Below are positions 11,941-22,666 of a DNA stretch of 64,000 nt, in pieces; the stretch's first letter is position 1; each line of letters starts with the position of its first letter. Under the pieces are notes generated by a model. That model saw nothing but the letters and a program-made list of their open reading frames with translations. It did not search any database and was not told the origin of the DNA. The stretch is from Limnephilus marmoratus (lineage: Eukaryota; Arthropoda; Insecta; Trichoptera; Limnephilidae): the NCBI GenBank assembly GCA_917880885.1, contig OU862907.1, forward strand, positions 73,093,072 through 73,157,071, read 5' to 3'. Position numbers and translations under genes: made by a program.

Positions 11941-12012
11941 CCGAACGGTATTTAACCTCAAAATAACATAAGTATCGACTAATATAACATAACATAAGTA
12001 TAACTTTAACAT

Positions 12013-13116
12013 AAGGATTCTAATTAAACTTGAACATGTAGGTATTAGAGGATTAGCATTAAAATGGTTTGAATCGTACTTAAAAAATCGTTAGCAGAAA
12101 GTTCAAATTTCAAATATCGATAAAAAAATGGTCCAGTACATGGTAGAATCCAAATGGAGAAAAATAAACAAGGGTGTGCCACAAGGAAGCATTCCTGGGC
12201 CTCTCCTCTTCATTATCTATATAAACGAACTTCCAATAATTGCTGGCACAGAATGTTCAATGTTCGCTGATGACACCGCTTTGTTGTTTGAATGTAATGG
12301 AGACGTTGACGAATTTAACAAACAAGTTAACGAGACTGGCCAATTAATAGCAAACTGGCTGTTATCGCAACATCTATCACTCAACACAAACAAAACCCAA
12401 ATTTTAAAATTTTGTCCAGTGCAAGCTACACCTATAAATATAAATGTAAACATTAATAATAATATAATATCGAACCTTCCCAAACCTGTTCACTACTGGG
12501 AATAGAATTAGATATAAACATAAACTGGAAAGAACATGTCCCAAAAATTGTAGCAAAAATCAGTAGTTTTTCTTATGTTCTGGGTACCTTGAGAAAAATA
12601 TTGAACACCGAATCAGTAATAGCCGCATACTATGGTTATGTATATTCAATAATAAAATACGGTATTATTTTTTGGGGAAACTCGGTAAACGCCAAAGATG
12701 TCTTCATCATACAAAAGAGATGCATAAGAAAAATTACAAACTCTGGTCGTTTAGATTAATGTAGACCTATGTTTAAAAATCTGAAAATTCTGACAGTCAC
12801 AGACATATATATAATGGAGTTATGCATGTTAGTGCGATCATCTACAGACAAGTTCCCACTAAAAAACTCAACACATAAATACGCTACAAGGCTCACAGAA
12901 AACTTATTAATACCAAAAGCAAACAAAACAATATTCCAAAAAGGACCATACTACATGGCCATTAAAGTATATAACAACCTTCCACATAACATTAAACAAA
13001 TACAAGATATACACAAATTCAAATCGTCACTAAACACTTTCCTTGTTAATAAATGTCACTACACGTTGAGTGAATACCTCACGTAAATGAAACGCCTATT
13101 TTTATTGGTATATATA
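12013..13116 (+). mobile_element. LINE 1 (Jockey/CR1-like) 3' part, upstream of BEL insertion
   Basis: A 5'-truncated non-LTR retrotransposon. Reading frames encode the palm of a reverse transcriptase: a GVPQGSIPGPLLF-type motif and FADDT (about 12270) within 12128-12505. The thumb and C-terminal region end at 13086. A stop near 12095 and shifts near 12505 and 12760 break the frame. Its 3' UTR is split by BEL element 1 and resumes at 19520, ending in a (TTGAT)n repeat at about 19708-19731. Confidence 0.75.
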
Positions 13117-13473
13117 TGTTGCATCCGAAACTGCCCGAAATGACAGCCTCAAATGCAACAGGCGAATGGTGGACTGTAAATTGCTAAATAAACAAAAATT
13201 ACGAAATGAATTGAATGCTTATATGTGTCTGGTAAATCTCTGGAACTAGAAGGAAGTAAGGAAAGCCAAGTCACTTACCAAATTCGAAGACGAGCACAAA
13301 CTTAAAGAAAAACCAGTTCCTTCCAATGTCACAAGTCGATCAGTTGTAGGTGCACACTGCTGGTTGTTATTGTTCCAAGCCTTTTTTCAGCAAGGTGACA
13401 TGGTTGGTGGGGGTAGGATCGAAAAATGACATTCAGGTAGGTACTGAGCACAATATCAATTCAAAACCCAACA
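13117..13473 (-). repeat. BEL-1 3' LTR
   Basis: 357 bp; left copy in window coordinates, 3' in the element's own sense. Terminates in the inverted dinucleotides TG...CA. By eye it is identical to 19163-19519. Confidence 0.92.
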
Positions 13474-13823
13474 TTCCCGCCCCCGAGAAGAGATTGAAAT
13501 CTCTTATCTACGACCGATGGTAAATCACACATTTCCGAATACTGACAACAAACAAATGAATTTAATAACAACCTATTATTAACAAAACGACAAACAATTA
13601 TTCAATCTTTTTGCAACGAACAACTTAACGAAATAAAAAAAAAATGTAAGAAACATAAGTCTAAAATAAAACTAAAATTAATCCATAAGGAATATGTTCC
13701 TAAGATAAGTTATTGAAGACCTATCTTTCATAGCAACTGACACCGCGGTAAAACGAACAAAAAGTAAGGAGAAAATAAAGACGACAAATATAAAACTTAA
13801 AATAAACTTATGAGTAAAATGTT
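13474..13823 (-). other. BEL-1 internal non-coding 3' region
   Basis: About 350 bp between the polyprotein stop and the 3' LTR, AT-rich, ending at the G-rich polypurine-type tract beside the LTR. No frame of note. Confidence 0.7.
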
Positions 13824-16800
13824 TCAAAGTGGTAATGGATAAAGTTTGACAACTGGCCGACGAAATGTTCCTTGTGCAGTTTTAACTGTCACAACCCGTA
13901 CGATTTGATCAGGACCCGGATGACATTCCTCGATGCGTCCCAGTGGCCAGTGCATGGATGGAATTTTTCCATCATTTAATAACACCAAATCTCCAACATT
14001 AAGATTAGGTGATGAAGTTATCCACTTTCCACGTTGTTGAAGGGTGTGCAAATATTCTTTTCTCCATCGATTCCAAAATGCCTGAGTTATTTTTTGCAAC
14101 AATTGCCAACGTGATAATCTATTCATCGGTACTTCAGACCAGTCAGGTTCCGGAACCGATGTAAGAGGAGCCCCTATCAAAAAATGACCAGGCGTCAATG
14201 CTTCAAGTTCAGATGGATCAGAAGACAATTGAGATAATGGACGAGAATTCAAGATGGCTTCTATTCGACTAAATAATGTTGCTAATTCCTCAAACGTGAG
14301 TACTTGTTCACCTATTACTCGTTTTAGGTGATATTTTGAAGATTTTATTCCTGCTTCATATATGCCTCCAAAGTGAGGTGCAGAAGGGGGATGAAAGTAC
14401 CATTTGATTTGCCGCGTGGTGGCAGCAGATGTGAGGTAATCACGCGCTGATAAGTATTTGTTAGCGCCGGCAAAGTTTGTGCCGTTATCACTAAGGATAC
14501 AAGAACATAATCCCCTTCTGGCTAAAAAGCGATCCAAAGCTGCTAAGAAAGCATCCGAGGATAAATCAGACACAACTTCTAAGTGTACTGCCTTGGTACT
14601 TAAACAAATAAATAAGCACAGATACGCCTTCAAAACTTTGGCTCCTCTACGCCTACTTTCCTTTATTGAGAACGGGCCACCAAAATCCACTCCAACGTTG
14701 AGGAAAGGACGTCCTTCACGAAATCTAATTTGGGGCAAATCTCCCATCATAGGCTGTACCCCAACAGGACGAGCCTTAAAACATGTTATACATTTACTTA
14801 GACGCGACCGAATGACGTTTCGAGCGGAAACAATCCAATATTTTGATTGTAGAATTGACAATAATGTCCTAGGCCCCACATGCAAATAAGTCTTATGAAA
14901 CGAGTCAATAATCAAGTTAGTAAGGTGACTTTTTTTGGGCAAAAGTATAGGGTGTTGAAAATTAGAGGCGATAGGGGCATTGTGTAACCGCCCACCGACT
15001 CTGAGCAGACCAACCGGGTCTAAAAAAGGCATTAACTTTTGAACATGAGACGAGTTACGACAATTTTTTCCTGCATCAATATGAAAATGCACGCGTTGTA
15101 CTTTCAAAATCCATAATTTCAGAGATGAATGCAACTCCTCGACGGTTAACATTCCAAATATACGATCCTCTTTCTTCTTTCGAATGTTGACAGCAAATCT
15201 CAAAATCCATGCTGTAACACGTTGCAATCTTGTTAATGAAGAAAATCTATTTAACGTCTCATCATTCCACGAATCAGTTGTAGTCAATACATGAATATTG
15301 TTGGCCTTTAGCTCAGGAACAACATCAAGTTTTACACTGAAAGAATGGACCAATGGCCACTCATCGACGGGTGAGAGCATCCAAGGAGGCCCCTTCCACC
15401 ATAACTCTGTATTGACCAACTGATCAGGCAAAAGTCCTCTGCTGGATACGTCAGCTGGGTTTAAATGAGAACGTATATGAAACCATTTGATCAACGAATT
15501 AACTTCATTGATTTGTTCTATTCGATTGGCAACAAAGGTTTGCAAATTATAAGTAGGTGTATGAATCCATGATAAAACTATCGAAGAATCCGTAAATGCG
15601 AACACTTTGTCAATATGTAAAGTTGTACCGAATGATTTCAAAACATAATCCAAAAGTCGAGCAAGTAACAAAGCAACACATAATTCTAAACGTGGAATAG
15701 AAAGAGTTTTCACTGGAGCCACCTTTGACTTGGCAACCAAAAGTCTGATGTTAAATTCTTGCTTTGAGTGTTGGGACCGAATATACACAACACAAGCATA
15801 GCCCCTTTCGGATGCATCTGCAAATCCCACTAATTGATATGTATTATCACTACTCTCCCCTAAGTAACGCGGAATTTGAATATTGGCTAATGTTGACAAT
15901 GACGATACTATTGCCGTCCAATGAGATTGAACCATGACAGGAACTGGATCGTCCCAGTTCAATCCAAGCTTCCACAACTGTTGTAACAGACATTTAGCCA
16001 AAAATGTGACGGGGGAAATCCATCCAAGTGGATCAAAAATCTTTGCAATTGTTGATAAGATTGACCTTTTCGAAAATGTTATTTGTGATGTTTTCACTCG
16101 GTACGAGAACGAATCAGTTTGCGAATCCCAAACAATACCTAAAATCTTAATGTTATTGGCATGATCTAAATCAATTTCTATAGGTGCTTCCTGATCTGAG
16201 ATTGGAATATCATAAAGCAGTTCACGACAATTACTCGACCACTTGCTCAATTCAAAACCGCCAAGATTAAGTAGTTCCACCAAGTCTCGCTGCAATTTAC
16301 GTGCCGATTCAAGTGTGGATGCTCCAGCTAAAATATCATCAACGTACGTATTTTCTAACAAAACTTTTGATGCCGTCGAAAATTTGGCATCTGCATCCAA
16401 TGCGAGTTGCTGTAAAGTACGTAAAGCGAGAAACGGTGCGGAAGCCGTTCCGTAGGTAACAGTTTGCAGTTCAAATTCTTTAATCATTTGTTCCGGTGAT
16501 TCACGCCATAAAATATGTTGATAGGATCTATCCTCTGGTCGAACCAATATTTGTCTATACATTTTGCAAATATCTGTTGTAAAGACAATTTTATGCGTTC
16601 TGAAATTGGAAATTAACTTCACAATATCTTGTTGAAGTTTAGGTCCTACTAAAAGTATATCATTTAACGACTGGTTAGAAGATGTTTTTGAACTTGCGTC
16701 AAAAACAACTCTAAGTTTTTTAATGGATCCAGTATCCTTAATCACACAATGATGAGGAATGAAATATTTTCCAATAGAAACTGATGAACTTGTCACATCT

Positions 16801-18956
16801 ATCATGTGGCCCAAAGATTCATATTCTCTCATAAATTGAATGTAATCAGATTTTATATCTGGATGCCGAGAGAAACGGCGCTCGAGGTGATGCAGACGAG
16901 ATACTGCCGAATGATATGAATCACCAAGAGCCGATTTAACTTCCCTGAATGGAAGTGGGACAACGTAACGTCCCGCATCATTTCTATAATGCTGCGTTGA
17001 AAATATTTCCTCACAAAGCAACTCTTCCGTAGATAACGGTGAAGGATGATTTGGAAGGTCTTCGATTTCCCAAAACGTTTTCAGAACAGTCTCAATTGTC
17101 GATTCTGACGTCGTCAAAAACGAATTCATGGGAGGAGACACGCTGTGATCGACATTTCCCATTAAAATCCAACCAAAAGCCGTGTTCAAAGCTATCGGTT
17201 CATTAGATTTTCCTACCACCCGTCCTGAACGAAGAACGGATGAAAACAACCCAGCACCCAATAAAATATCGATTGCAGAGGGTTTATCGAAATTTGGATC
17301 TGCCAAAGTTAAATTTTTCAAATGATCCCAGTCTCCCCGACGAATGGGAGAACTAGGCAACTGTGCACAAATGCTTGATAACACGACGAAATCCGCATCA
17401 AAAAGCTCATTCGAACATAGAGGACGGATCCGACACTTGACCAGTCCCTTCTGCGCGATGGCCGACAACTGTCCAATTCCTCGAATAGGAATTTGTTTAT
17501 TAGAACAGTCGAGGCCCAAACGAATTGCACAATCATTTGAAATAAAATTTGCCTGACTGGCACAATCCAATAATACACGAACCTTGTGAAAATGACCCTT
17601 TTTATCACGAGCTTCTACGATGGCCGTAGCTAACAAAACTGACGATTGGCTAGAGCTCGATAAAACGTTGGGATTGTTAAGCCTCTCCGAATGGGGTGTG
17701 GTTGCCGCGATGGCCGATACGATTGGGTCGATTGTCTCAGGTGGCGAATCGAGTACTTCTTGTCTAGAAGTGTTATCGTAATTGTTGCTATTTGACGCCT
17801 GTTCTTGCCTATTTACGTCACAAGAAAAATGCAACAAAGAATGATGATTTTTATGGCACTGAAAACAATTAAAACGCGACGAACAGTTCTTGACCAAATG
17901 CTGAGCGGAAAGACAATTCTGACACAACTTATATTTCTTCACAACATCGAATCTAGCAGGTGGTTGTAGCTTTAAGAATTGGTCACACTTTGAAAGAAAA
18001 TGTCCACCTTTGCATATTAAACACACCGACTTTTGTGTACTGACAAAAGAATTTAATAAGCGATTTGTTTTTGCTTTTGGCGCTTCATTTTTCACACCGT
18101 ACCCATGAACCGATTCATAAATTTTAGATTGTGATTCTAAAAATGACAATAATTGCGAAAATGATGGAATTTCCTCCTTATGACCTATTAACTCGAAGTT
18201 AGTTCTTAAGTCATCAGGAGTTTTCTTCAAAACGATATGTAGTAATAAAAATGACCACTGATCTGTTGGAAAATGTAACGCTTCTAATGCCTGAATATTT
18301 TCCTTCAAAACATTAACGACAGATCTAAGCGAATCCTTTTTAATTATGGGGCACGAGATAATGTTCTCTACGTGTCTGTCCGCAATTATCCGTTTGTTAT
18401 GAAAACGATCTCTCAACAAATTGTAAGCAATTGGATAATTGATTGCGGAAACAGGAAGATGCTTTATAATTTTCAACGCGTCACCCGATAGTGCTCCTAA
18501 CAAATAATGTAATTTATATATGTCACTTAGAGATTCATTATCATGAATAATTGCATCATACGTATTTATAAAGTTTATCCATTCAGTAATTCCACCCGAA
18601 AAAGTTGGCAAACTAATTTTAGGAAGTGAAAAACCGTGACTATTTGATGTTTTTATAGAATCTTCCTTTGGTGGAAAAACTGCTAGATAATTCGTATGAA
18701 TTTCAAAATACATGTTCATAAAAGATTTATATTTATTTTCCAAATCTGTTAATTTTAACTCCTCACTTTTTGACGTTTCTAGAATAATATAAGATTCAAC
18801 AAAATCATCCCTTTGCTTTTCAATATCCTTAATTCTAACCAGTAAATTATTTCTATCTAATAAATTACCAGAAACAACTGCTCTGATCGATGAATCATGA
18901 ATCTCCCGGAGACCTAGAATGGCCAATTTATTGCGAACACTAGCAGAAGCAGCCAT
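13824..18956 (-). CDS. BEL/Pao Gag-Pol polyprotein, 1710 aa, intact
   Basis: A single frame from ATG at 18956 to 13824 encodes the full BEL/Pao domain order. Gag comes first, with zinc-knuckle-like cysteine clusters near residues 309-322 and 340-375. The aspartic protease is near residue 460, where the active-site triad reads D-C-A rather than D-S/T-G. The reverse transcriptase catalytic motif YVDD is near 870. RNase H follows (FADAS and FTDSS blocks). The integrase has an HHCC zinc domain and a D,D,E triad (VDFGGP, SDNGTNF near 1488, FGGIYEAG). The enzyme set copies element RNA and inserts the cDNA. The 206-bp leader between the 5' LTR and the ATG has no competing long frame. Unbroken coding with identical LTRs argues that the copy is young. 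The unusual protease triad is also suggested in other arthropod BEL elements from general recollection, so it need not mean inactivity. Confidence 0.93.
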   Translation of the reverse strand: MAASASVRNKLAILGLREIHDSSIRAVVSGNLLDRNNLLVRIKDIEKQRDDFVESYIILETSKSEELKLTDLENKYKSFMNMYFEIHTNYLAVFPPKEDSIKTSNSHGFSLPKISLPTFSGGITEWINFINTYDAIIHDNESLSDIYKLHYLLGALSGDALKIIKHLPVSAINYPIAYNLLRDRFHNKRIIADRHVENIISCPIIKKDSLRSVVNVLKENIQALEALHFPTDQWSFLLLHIVLKKTPDDLRTNFELIGHKEEIPSFSQLLSFLESQSKIYESVHGYGVKNEAPKAKTNRLLNSFVSTQKSVCLICKGGHFLSKCDQFLKLQPPARFDVVKKYKLCQNCLSAQHLVKNCSSRFNCFQCHKNHHSLLHFSCDVNRQEQASNSNNYDNTSRQEVLDSPPETIDPIVSAIAATTPHSERLNNPNVLSSSSQSSVLLATAIVEARDKKGHFHKVRVLLDCASQANFISNDCAIRLGLDCSNKQIPIRGIGQLSAIAQKGLVKCRIRPLCSNELFDADFVVLSSICAQLPSSPIRRGDWDHLKNLTLADPNFDKPSAIDILLGAGLFSSVLRSGRVVGKSNEPIALNTAFGWILMGNVDHSVSPPMNSFLTTSESTIETVLKTFWEIEDLPNHPSPLSTEELLCEEIFSTQHYRNDAGRYVVPLPFREVKSALGDSYHSAVSRLHHLERRFSRHPDIKSDYIQFMREYESLGHMIDVTSSSVSIGKYFIPHHCVIKDTGSIKKLRVVFDASSKTSSNQSLNDILLVGPKLQQDIVKLISNFRTHKIVFTTDICKMYRQILVRPEDRSYQHILWRESPEQMIKEFELQTVTYGTASAPFLALRTLQQLALDADAKFSTASKVLLENTYVDDILAGASTLESARKLQRDLVELLNLGGFELSKWSSNCRELLYDIPISDQEAPIEIDLDHANNIKILGIVWDSQTDSFSYRVKTSQITFSKRSILSTIAKIFDPLGWISPVTFLAKCLLQQLWKLGLNWDDPVPVMVQSHWTAIVSSLSTLANIQIPRYLGESSDNTYQLVGFADASERGYACVVYIRSQHSKQEFNIRLLVAKSKVAPVKTLSIPRLELCVALLLARLLDYVLKSFGTTLHIDKVFAFTDSSIVLSWIHTPTYNLQTFVANRIEQINEVNSLIKWFHIRSHLNPADVSSRGLLPDQLVNTELWWKGPPWMLSPVDEWPLVHSFSVKLDVVPELKANNIHVLTTTDSWNDETLNRFSSLTRLQRVTAWILRFAVNIRKKKEDRIFGMLTVEELHSSLKLWILKVQRVHFHIDAGKNCRNSSHVQKLMPFLDPVGLLRVGGRLHNAPIASNFQHPILLPKKSHLTNLIIDSFHKTYLHVGPRTLLSILQSKYWIVSARNVIRSRLSKCITCFKARPVGVQPMMGDLPQIRFREGRPFLNVGVDFGGPFSIKESRRRGAKVLKAYLCLFICLSTKAVHLEVVSDLSSDAFLAALDRFLARRGLCSCILSDNGTNFAGANKYLSARDYLTSAATTRQIKWYFHPPSAPHFGGIYEAGIKSSKYHLKRVIGEQVLTFEELATLFSRIEAILNSRPLSQLSSDPSELEALTPGHFLIGAPLTSVPEPDWSEVPMNRLSRWQLLQKITQAFWNRWRKEYLHTLQQRGKWITSSPNLNVGDLVLLNDGKIPSMHWPLGRIEECHPGPDQIVRVVTVKTAQGTFRRPVVKLYPLPL

Positions 18957-19162
18957 TTTGATAATATTTGAAAATAGAAATTCAACAAACGAAAAATGTG
19001 AAATTTACCACGAAATTTAACCCCTTTTGAAGGTGACAATGTGCCCAATTCGAAAGCCGAAATGCCAGGAATATTAGGAACACAGGATCAAGGTTATTGG
19101 AAAAACACATACAAGCATTCAACTCCAAAATGCTCACGAAATCTGGCACGATTGGACCAATA

Positions 19163-19519
19163 TGTTGCATCCGAAACTGCCCGAAATGACAGCCTCAAAT
19201 GCAACAGGCGAATGGTGGACTGTAAATTGCTAAATAAACAAAAATTACGAAATGAATTGAATGCTTATATGTGTCTGGTAAATCTCTGGAACTAGAAGGA
19301 AGTAAGGAAAGCCAAGTCACTTACCAAATTCGAAGACGAGCACAAACTTAAAGAAAAACCAGTTCCTTCCAATGTCACAAGTCGATCAGTTGTAGGTGCA
19401 CACTGCTGGTTGTTATTGTTCCAAGCCTTTTTTCAGCAAGGTGACATGGTTGGTGGGGGTAGGATCGAAAAATGACATTCAGGTAGGTACTGAGCACAAT
19501 ATCAATTCAAAACCCAACA
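19163..19519 (-). repeat. BEL-1 5' LTR
   Basis: 357 bp; promoter-bearing LTR for the minus-strand element, identical by reading to 13117-13473. Confidence 0.92.
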
Positions 19520-19731
19520 ATATATTTGTATTTTTGTTTTATTTTTTCATTGCTATATTGTTATTTTATCTGTATAAACATTGTAATTATAATAAAACAA
19601 ATAATATTATATAAACATTGTTATTAAATAAATGTGGTTAGCTGAAAGAAATGGGGTCTACCCATAAGCTACACCTTTTGTAATTTTTATTTTACAATAA
19701 ATATTTTTTGATTTGATTTGATTTGATTTGA
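19520..19731 (+). mobile_element. LINE 1 3' UTR and (TTGAT)n tail
   Basis: Continuation of the LINE interrupted by BEL-1; the ATATA at 19520-19524 is the target duplication. AATAAA-type strings (19628, 19696) precede five-base repeats of TTGAT. Simple-repeat 3' ends are typical of several LINE clades. Confidence 0.7.
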
Positions 19732-21200
19732 TCTCGAAAGCTTTCTGGGCTACTAGTGGCCTACCGCAGGGTAGTCACCTTGGCCCGGTTTTGTTCCTCA
19801 TTTTCATCATTGATATAACCAATTGCTTCAATGATGTCAAGGTATTGCTCTTTGCTGATGACATCAAGCTATACAAGAAAATAACAGATATAAATCATTG
19901 CCATATACTACAGTAAAATATTAGTAAGTTTAAAGATTGGTGCGTTCAAAATAATTTATTTTTTAATGTAGAAAAGTGTAAAACCTTGACTTTCTTTAGA
20001 AATAAAAATCCACTTTTATTTTAATATTCCATCAATAACACAGCTTTAGAAAGAGTCACGGAAATGAGAGATCTTGGAATTATTTTGGATGAAAAACTAA
20101 GTTTCGCAAATCATATCCACCAAATTATGAACAAAGGTATGAAAACACTAGGCTTCGTATTAAGAAAAACTAAAAACTTTAGTTCCATAGAAGCCATTAA
20201 CCCGTCTGCTTGGTCCAATATATTCGCACCTCACAATACGGTAGCCTCAGTATTGCGCGAAAAATCTGAAACCGTCACTTTGGATTGAGATTGTAAAATA
20301 TCTATGCAAGATAGCTTTCATATTTCAAAGACAATAAGAAGCATTATTTCGTTCTCTTCCTGGTTAAAAGAAAAAATACATATGTTTGCATGAGAGGAAG
20401 AATGATATATAGCTTTTAAAATGTAAGGTCGCTCGGGACGTTTTTGGTCTTATGAAAGTATAATGCAATTACGTGTTTTGGGATGTATTTGTTCCTAAAC
20501 AAGCAGACGGGTTAAACTATTATATGTATGTATCTCTAGTTAGAAGCCAAATTGAATATAACTCGGTAGTTTGGTCTCCATCTTACAAAATTCACGTTAA
20601 TAATATTGAGCGAATACAAAAAAAATTTCTGCGTTTTATAAATTTTAAATTAAGTATCCCTCTAGAAGACTTAAAATATAATCTATTACTTAATATTCTA
20701 AAATACATACACTAGAAGACAGACGTATAATAAACGACTTAACATTTTTATTCAAAATACTTAAATCTAAATTCGACTGTTGCGAACTCCTACAACTCAT
20801 AAAAAACTTACGAATACCGGCAGCAACCACGCGACAAAATACACTATTCTACTGCAGCATTCACAAGCGGAACTACATTGCCCACTCTCACACTATGGGG
20901 AATCAGTACTTAGGTGATGTCGACATATTTAACATCAACTTGGCGAATTTTGTTGATCTTGTAAAAAACATATTCCAAAACTATTCCTAAACAAATGTGT
21001 ATTTTTGTAAACTTATCAAATCGCTGTATTTTTTTTGTATTTTTGTGACTTGTGTGCATTTTTTATCTAATTTTATCTTTGTTATTTCATTATCTATTGA
21101 AAAATCATCTGTCATCATTGTACTACCAAACACGTAAAAGCCCTCTGGGCGTTGAATAAATAAATAAAAATAATAACAAAATAAAATAAAAATAAGTAAT
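19732..21200 (+). mobile_element. LINE 2 (Jockey-like) fragment
   Basis: Remnant reverse transcriptase: GLPQGSHLGPVLF followed by LLFADDIKLY at 19728-19916, then a thumb-like block at 20064-20200 and C-terminal block at 20516-20715. The C-terminal frame decays with stops to about 20985. The 3' end is A-rich (about 21150-21200). A 311-bp piggyBac-type MITE interrupts the coding sequence at 20200. The start abuts the (TTGAT)n tail of LINE 1 directly. The copy is a pseudogene. Confidence 0.75.
20201..20511. mobile_element. piggyBac-type MITE
   Basis: 311 bp with inverted ends CCCGTCTGCTTG (20201) and CAAGCAGACGGG (ending 20511), bounded by TTAA at 20197-20200 and 20512-20515. A TTAA duplication with CCC-starting termini is diagnostic of the piggyBac superfamily. 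It has no transposase, so it must have been moved in trans. Removing it and one TTAA rejoins the LINE 2 reading frame. Confidence 0.85.
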
Positions 21201-21640
21201 ACACCTTAAATTGTGAAAAACAATCTCACCATCGCAATCTTTTACTTATAAACTAATACTGAAAACGTAGATCGTCACCTTAAAGTATTATGGTGCCGCA
21301 ACCGCCCGCAAAAAGAAAAATATGGAGAAATATGCAATTACAAATTATTAATTTCAGAGGAGCGTGCTAGTTTTAAACCGACAAAATCGATGCGACAATT
21401 GGGAAAATAATTAATAATACAATGACTCGTTTAAAATAGAGCAAAAGTCTCGCGGGCATTGTCTTAAACATCATTTAAAGAAAAACTGTGATTTTTTTCG
21501 TACATATAACTTGTAAAATAACTGAAACAAACGTGTTTATAATAATTTTTGGAGTATACTTTGCGATTTTTTTCTATCGAGGGAATTTTACATAATTTGC
21601 GTTTCGGCACGGGGATGTGTAGATATTATCTTCAAGAATA
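21201..21640. repeat. Dispersed repeat, inverted copy at 56370-56570
   Basis: The first 200 bp match the complement of 56370-56570 (shared TATTATGGTGCCGCAACCG, GAGGAGCGTGC, GTTTTAAACCGACAAAAT with small differences). No coding sequence or clear termini are visible. Confidence 0.6.
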
Positions 21641-21699
21641 ACACATATTTTTTTAAGAACTTTTAAGTCTTAACTTGTTTAAGGGAGATATTAATTTAT

Positions 21700-22190
21700 A
21701 TTGTGTTTTTTATTTATTTATAAGATTAACGCCTTTCGGCTTTTACATAATTTAACATAGTGTATAGCAACAACATGAAAAATAAAGCTCTATTGAGTTT
21801 GTAAAACCGAAAGAAATAGTTGAGAAAGACATACTTATGTAGATATTTAGATAACAAAACGAAAATAAATGCTACGATATTTAAATATTACAATATTGTA
21901 ACAATGAAAAAAATACATTTTTATATAATACATGCAAATAACTTATCTTAAAGAGGATAAATGATTTATTATTTCATACTTCAATTTTATCAGCGACACA
22001 TTCCATAAATCTATGTGCGAAAACATATTGCTTAAGTTTTGTATTCTGTGAAGTGATATATTGAAATGGAACATGGTCGTAGTATTGCCACAATAAAACG
22101 GTAGTACTGACATTGTGTTTCTGGCTGGCACATTAAAATTTACAGGCGCCAAGACTTCAGGGCTGTTAATTTTATTATGCAAGATTTTAA
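21700..22190 (-). mobile_element. LINE 3' end fragment (Jockey-like)
   Basis: The minus-strand frame 22182-21943 has the NSPEVLAPVNFNVPARNT type block, like the C-terminus of the LINE at 48956-49315 (SPELLALICFHVPSRS). It is followed by a 3' UTR with GCCGAAAGGCG and an (ATAAA)n-like tail near 21715. Only the last part of the LINE is present. Confidence 0.6.
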
Positions 22191-22660
22191 TAAAAATACT
22201 AGATCGAAAACAGTTCTTCTCTATGAAAGAAATATGTATGATATGTAAGAAATCGGTAGGAATTTGGGTAGCGCGCCCTTAATTCACCAATTACTTTTAC
22301 AATGCGGGGATGATTATAACAACATGCTTTATTAGGGTAGCTAACAATGTATACCTATAAAATATTTCAGTTGTCAACAATCCGAGATATTTTGACGTAT
22401 CGCTATATTTCGCGATACAAGACATTTCAAAAAGATTACATCGGACTGTGTATTCGAATGAATATTGACATCGGTAAGCGAGAAACGATTCCACTTGCGA
22501 TGACATTTCAAAATGATTGTATTCGATGCGATTATTGACATGGATAAGCGAGAATAATCGATTGTTCAAGAATCGATTTATCTATAAAATGTATCAACAT
22601 ACATTGATGGTAAAAATATCATAAAAAATATATATTTCATCGACTGTTCCCATCGCTACA
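22191..22660. other. Intergenic DNA, no gene seen
   Basis: AT-rich sequence with imperfect internal repetition (GACATTTCAAAA at two sites, 22421 and 22501). I recognise no gene or element ends. Confidence 0.4.
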
Positions 22661-22666
22661 TCGTAG

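Larger units (their letters stand above)
7680..11990 (+). repeat. Left arm of large inverted duplication
   Basis: From the intron before the zinc-finger exon to about 11990, the order of blocks is mirrored by 64000-57750 on the opposite strand: zinc-finger array, SINE-LINE fusion, an AT-rich spacer, a second SINE (10638-10985 versus 59500-59120), and a low-complexity tract with (TA)n. Matches are clear in each block, for example TTTCGAAAACTACTTTCATT near 11390 against its complement near 58285. The right arm is longer because of three insertions absent here. The full extent of the left end cannot be judged because the right arm leaves the window. Confidence 0.8.
13117..19519 (-). mobile_element. 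Complete BEL/Pao LTR retrotransposon (BEL-1)
   Basis: A 6403-bp element with two 357-bp LTRs (13117-13473 and 19163-19519) beginning TGTTGC and ending CAACA. They look identical base for base. It is flanked by a 5-bp target duplication ATATA (13112-13116, 19520-19524). On the minus strand the 5' LTR is the right one; a likely primer-binding site starts TGGTCCAATCGTGCC just inside it. A purine-rich tract (CTCGGGGGCGGGAA) precedes the 3' LTR. One uninterrupted polyprotein fills the interior. The element sits in the 3' UTR of LINE 1. Intact coding plus identical LTRs suggest a recent and possibly still competent insertion. Confidence 0.92.

Noticed and set aside
14458..17556. Plus-strand open frames inside the BEL-1 polyprotein
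   Set aside because: They lie antisense to a continuous 1710-codon frame with clear retroelement motifs and have no family resemblance themselves.
19690..19760. LINE 1 inserted into LINE 2
   Set aside because: The upstream part of LINE 2 is not found left of LINE 1 near 12012, so a simple nested insertion is not supported.
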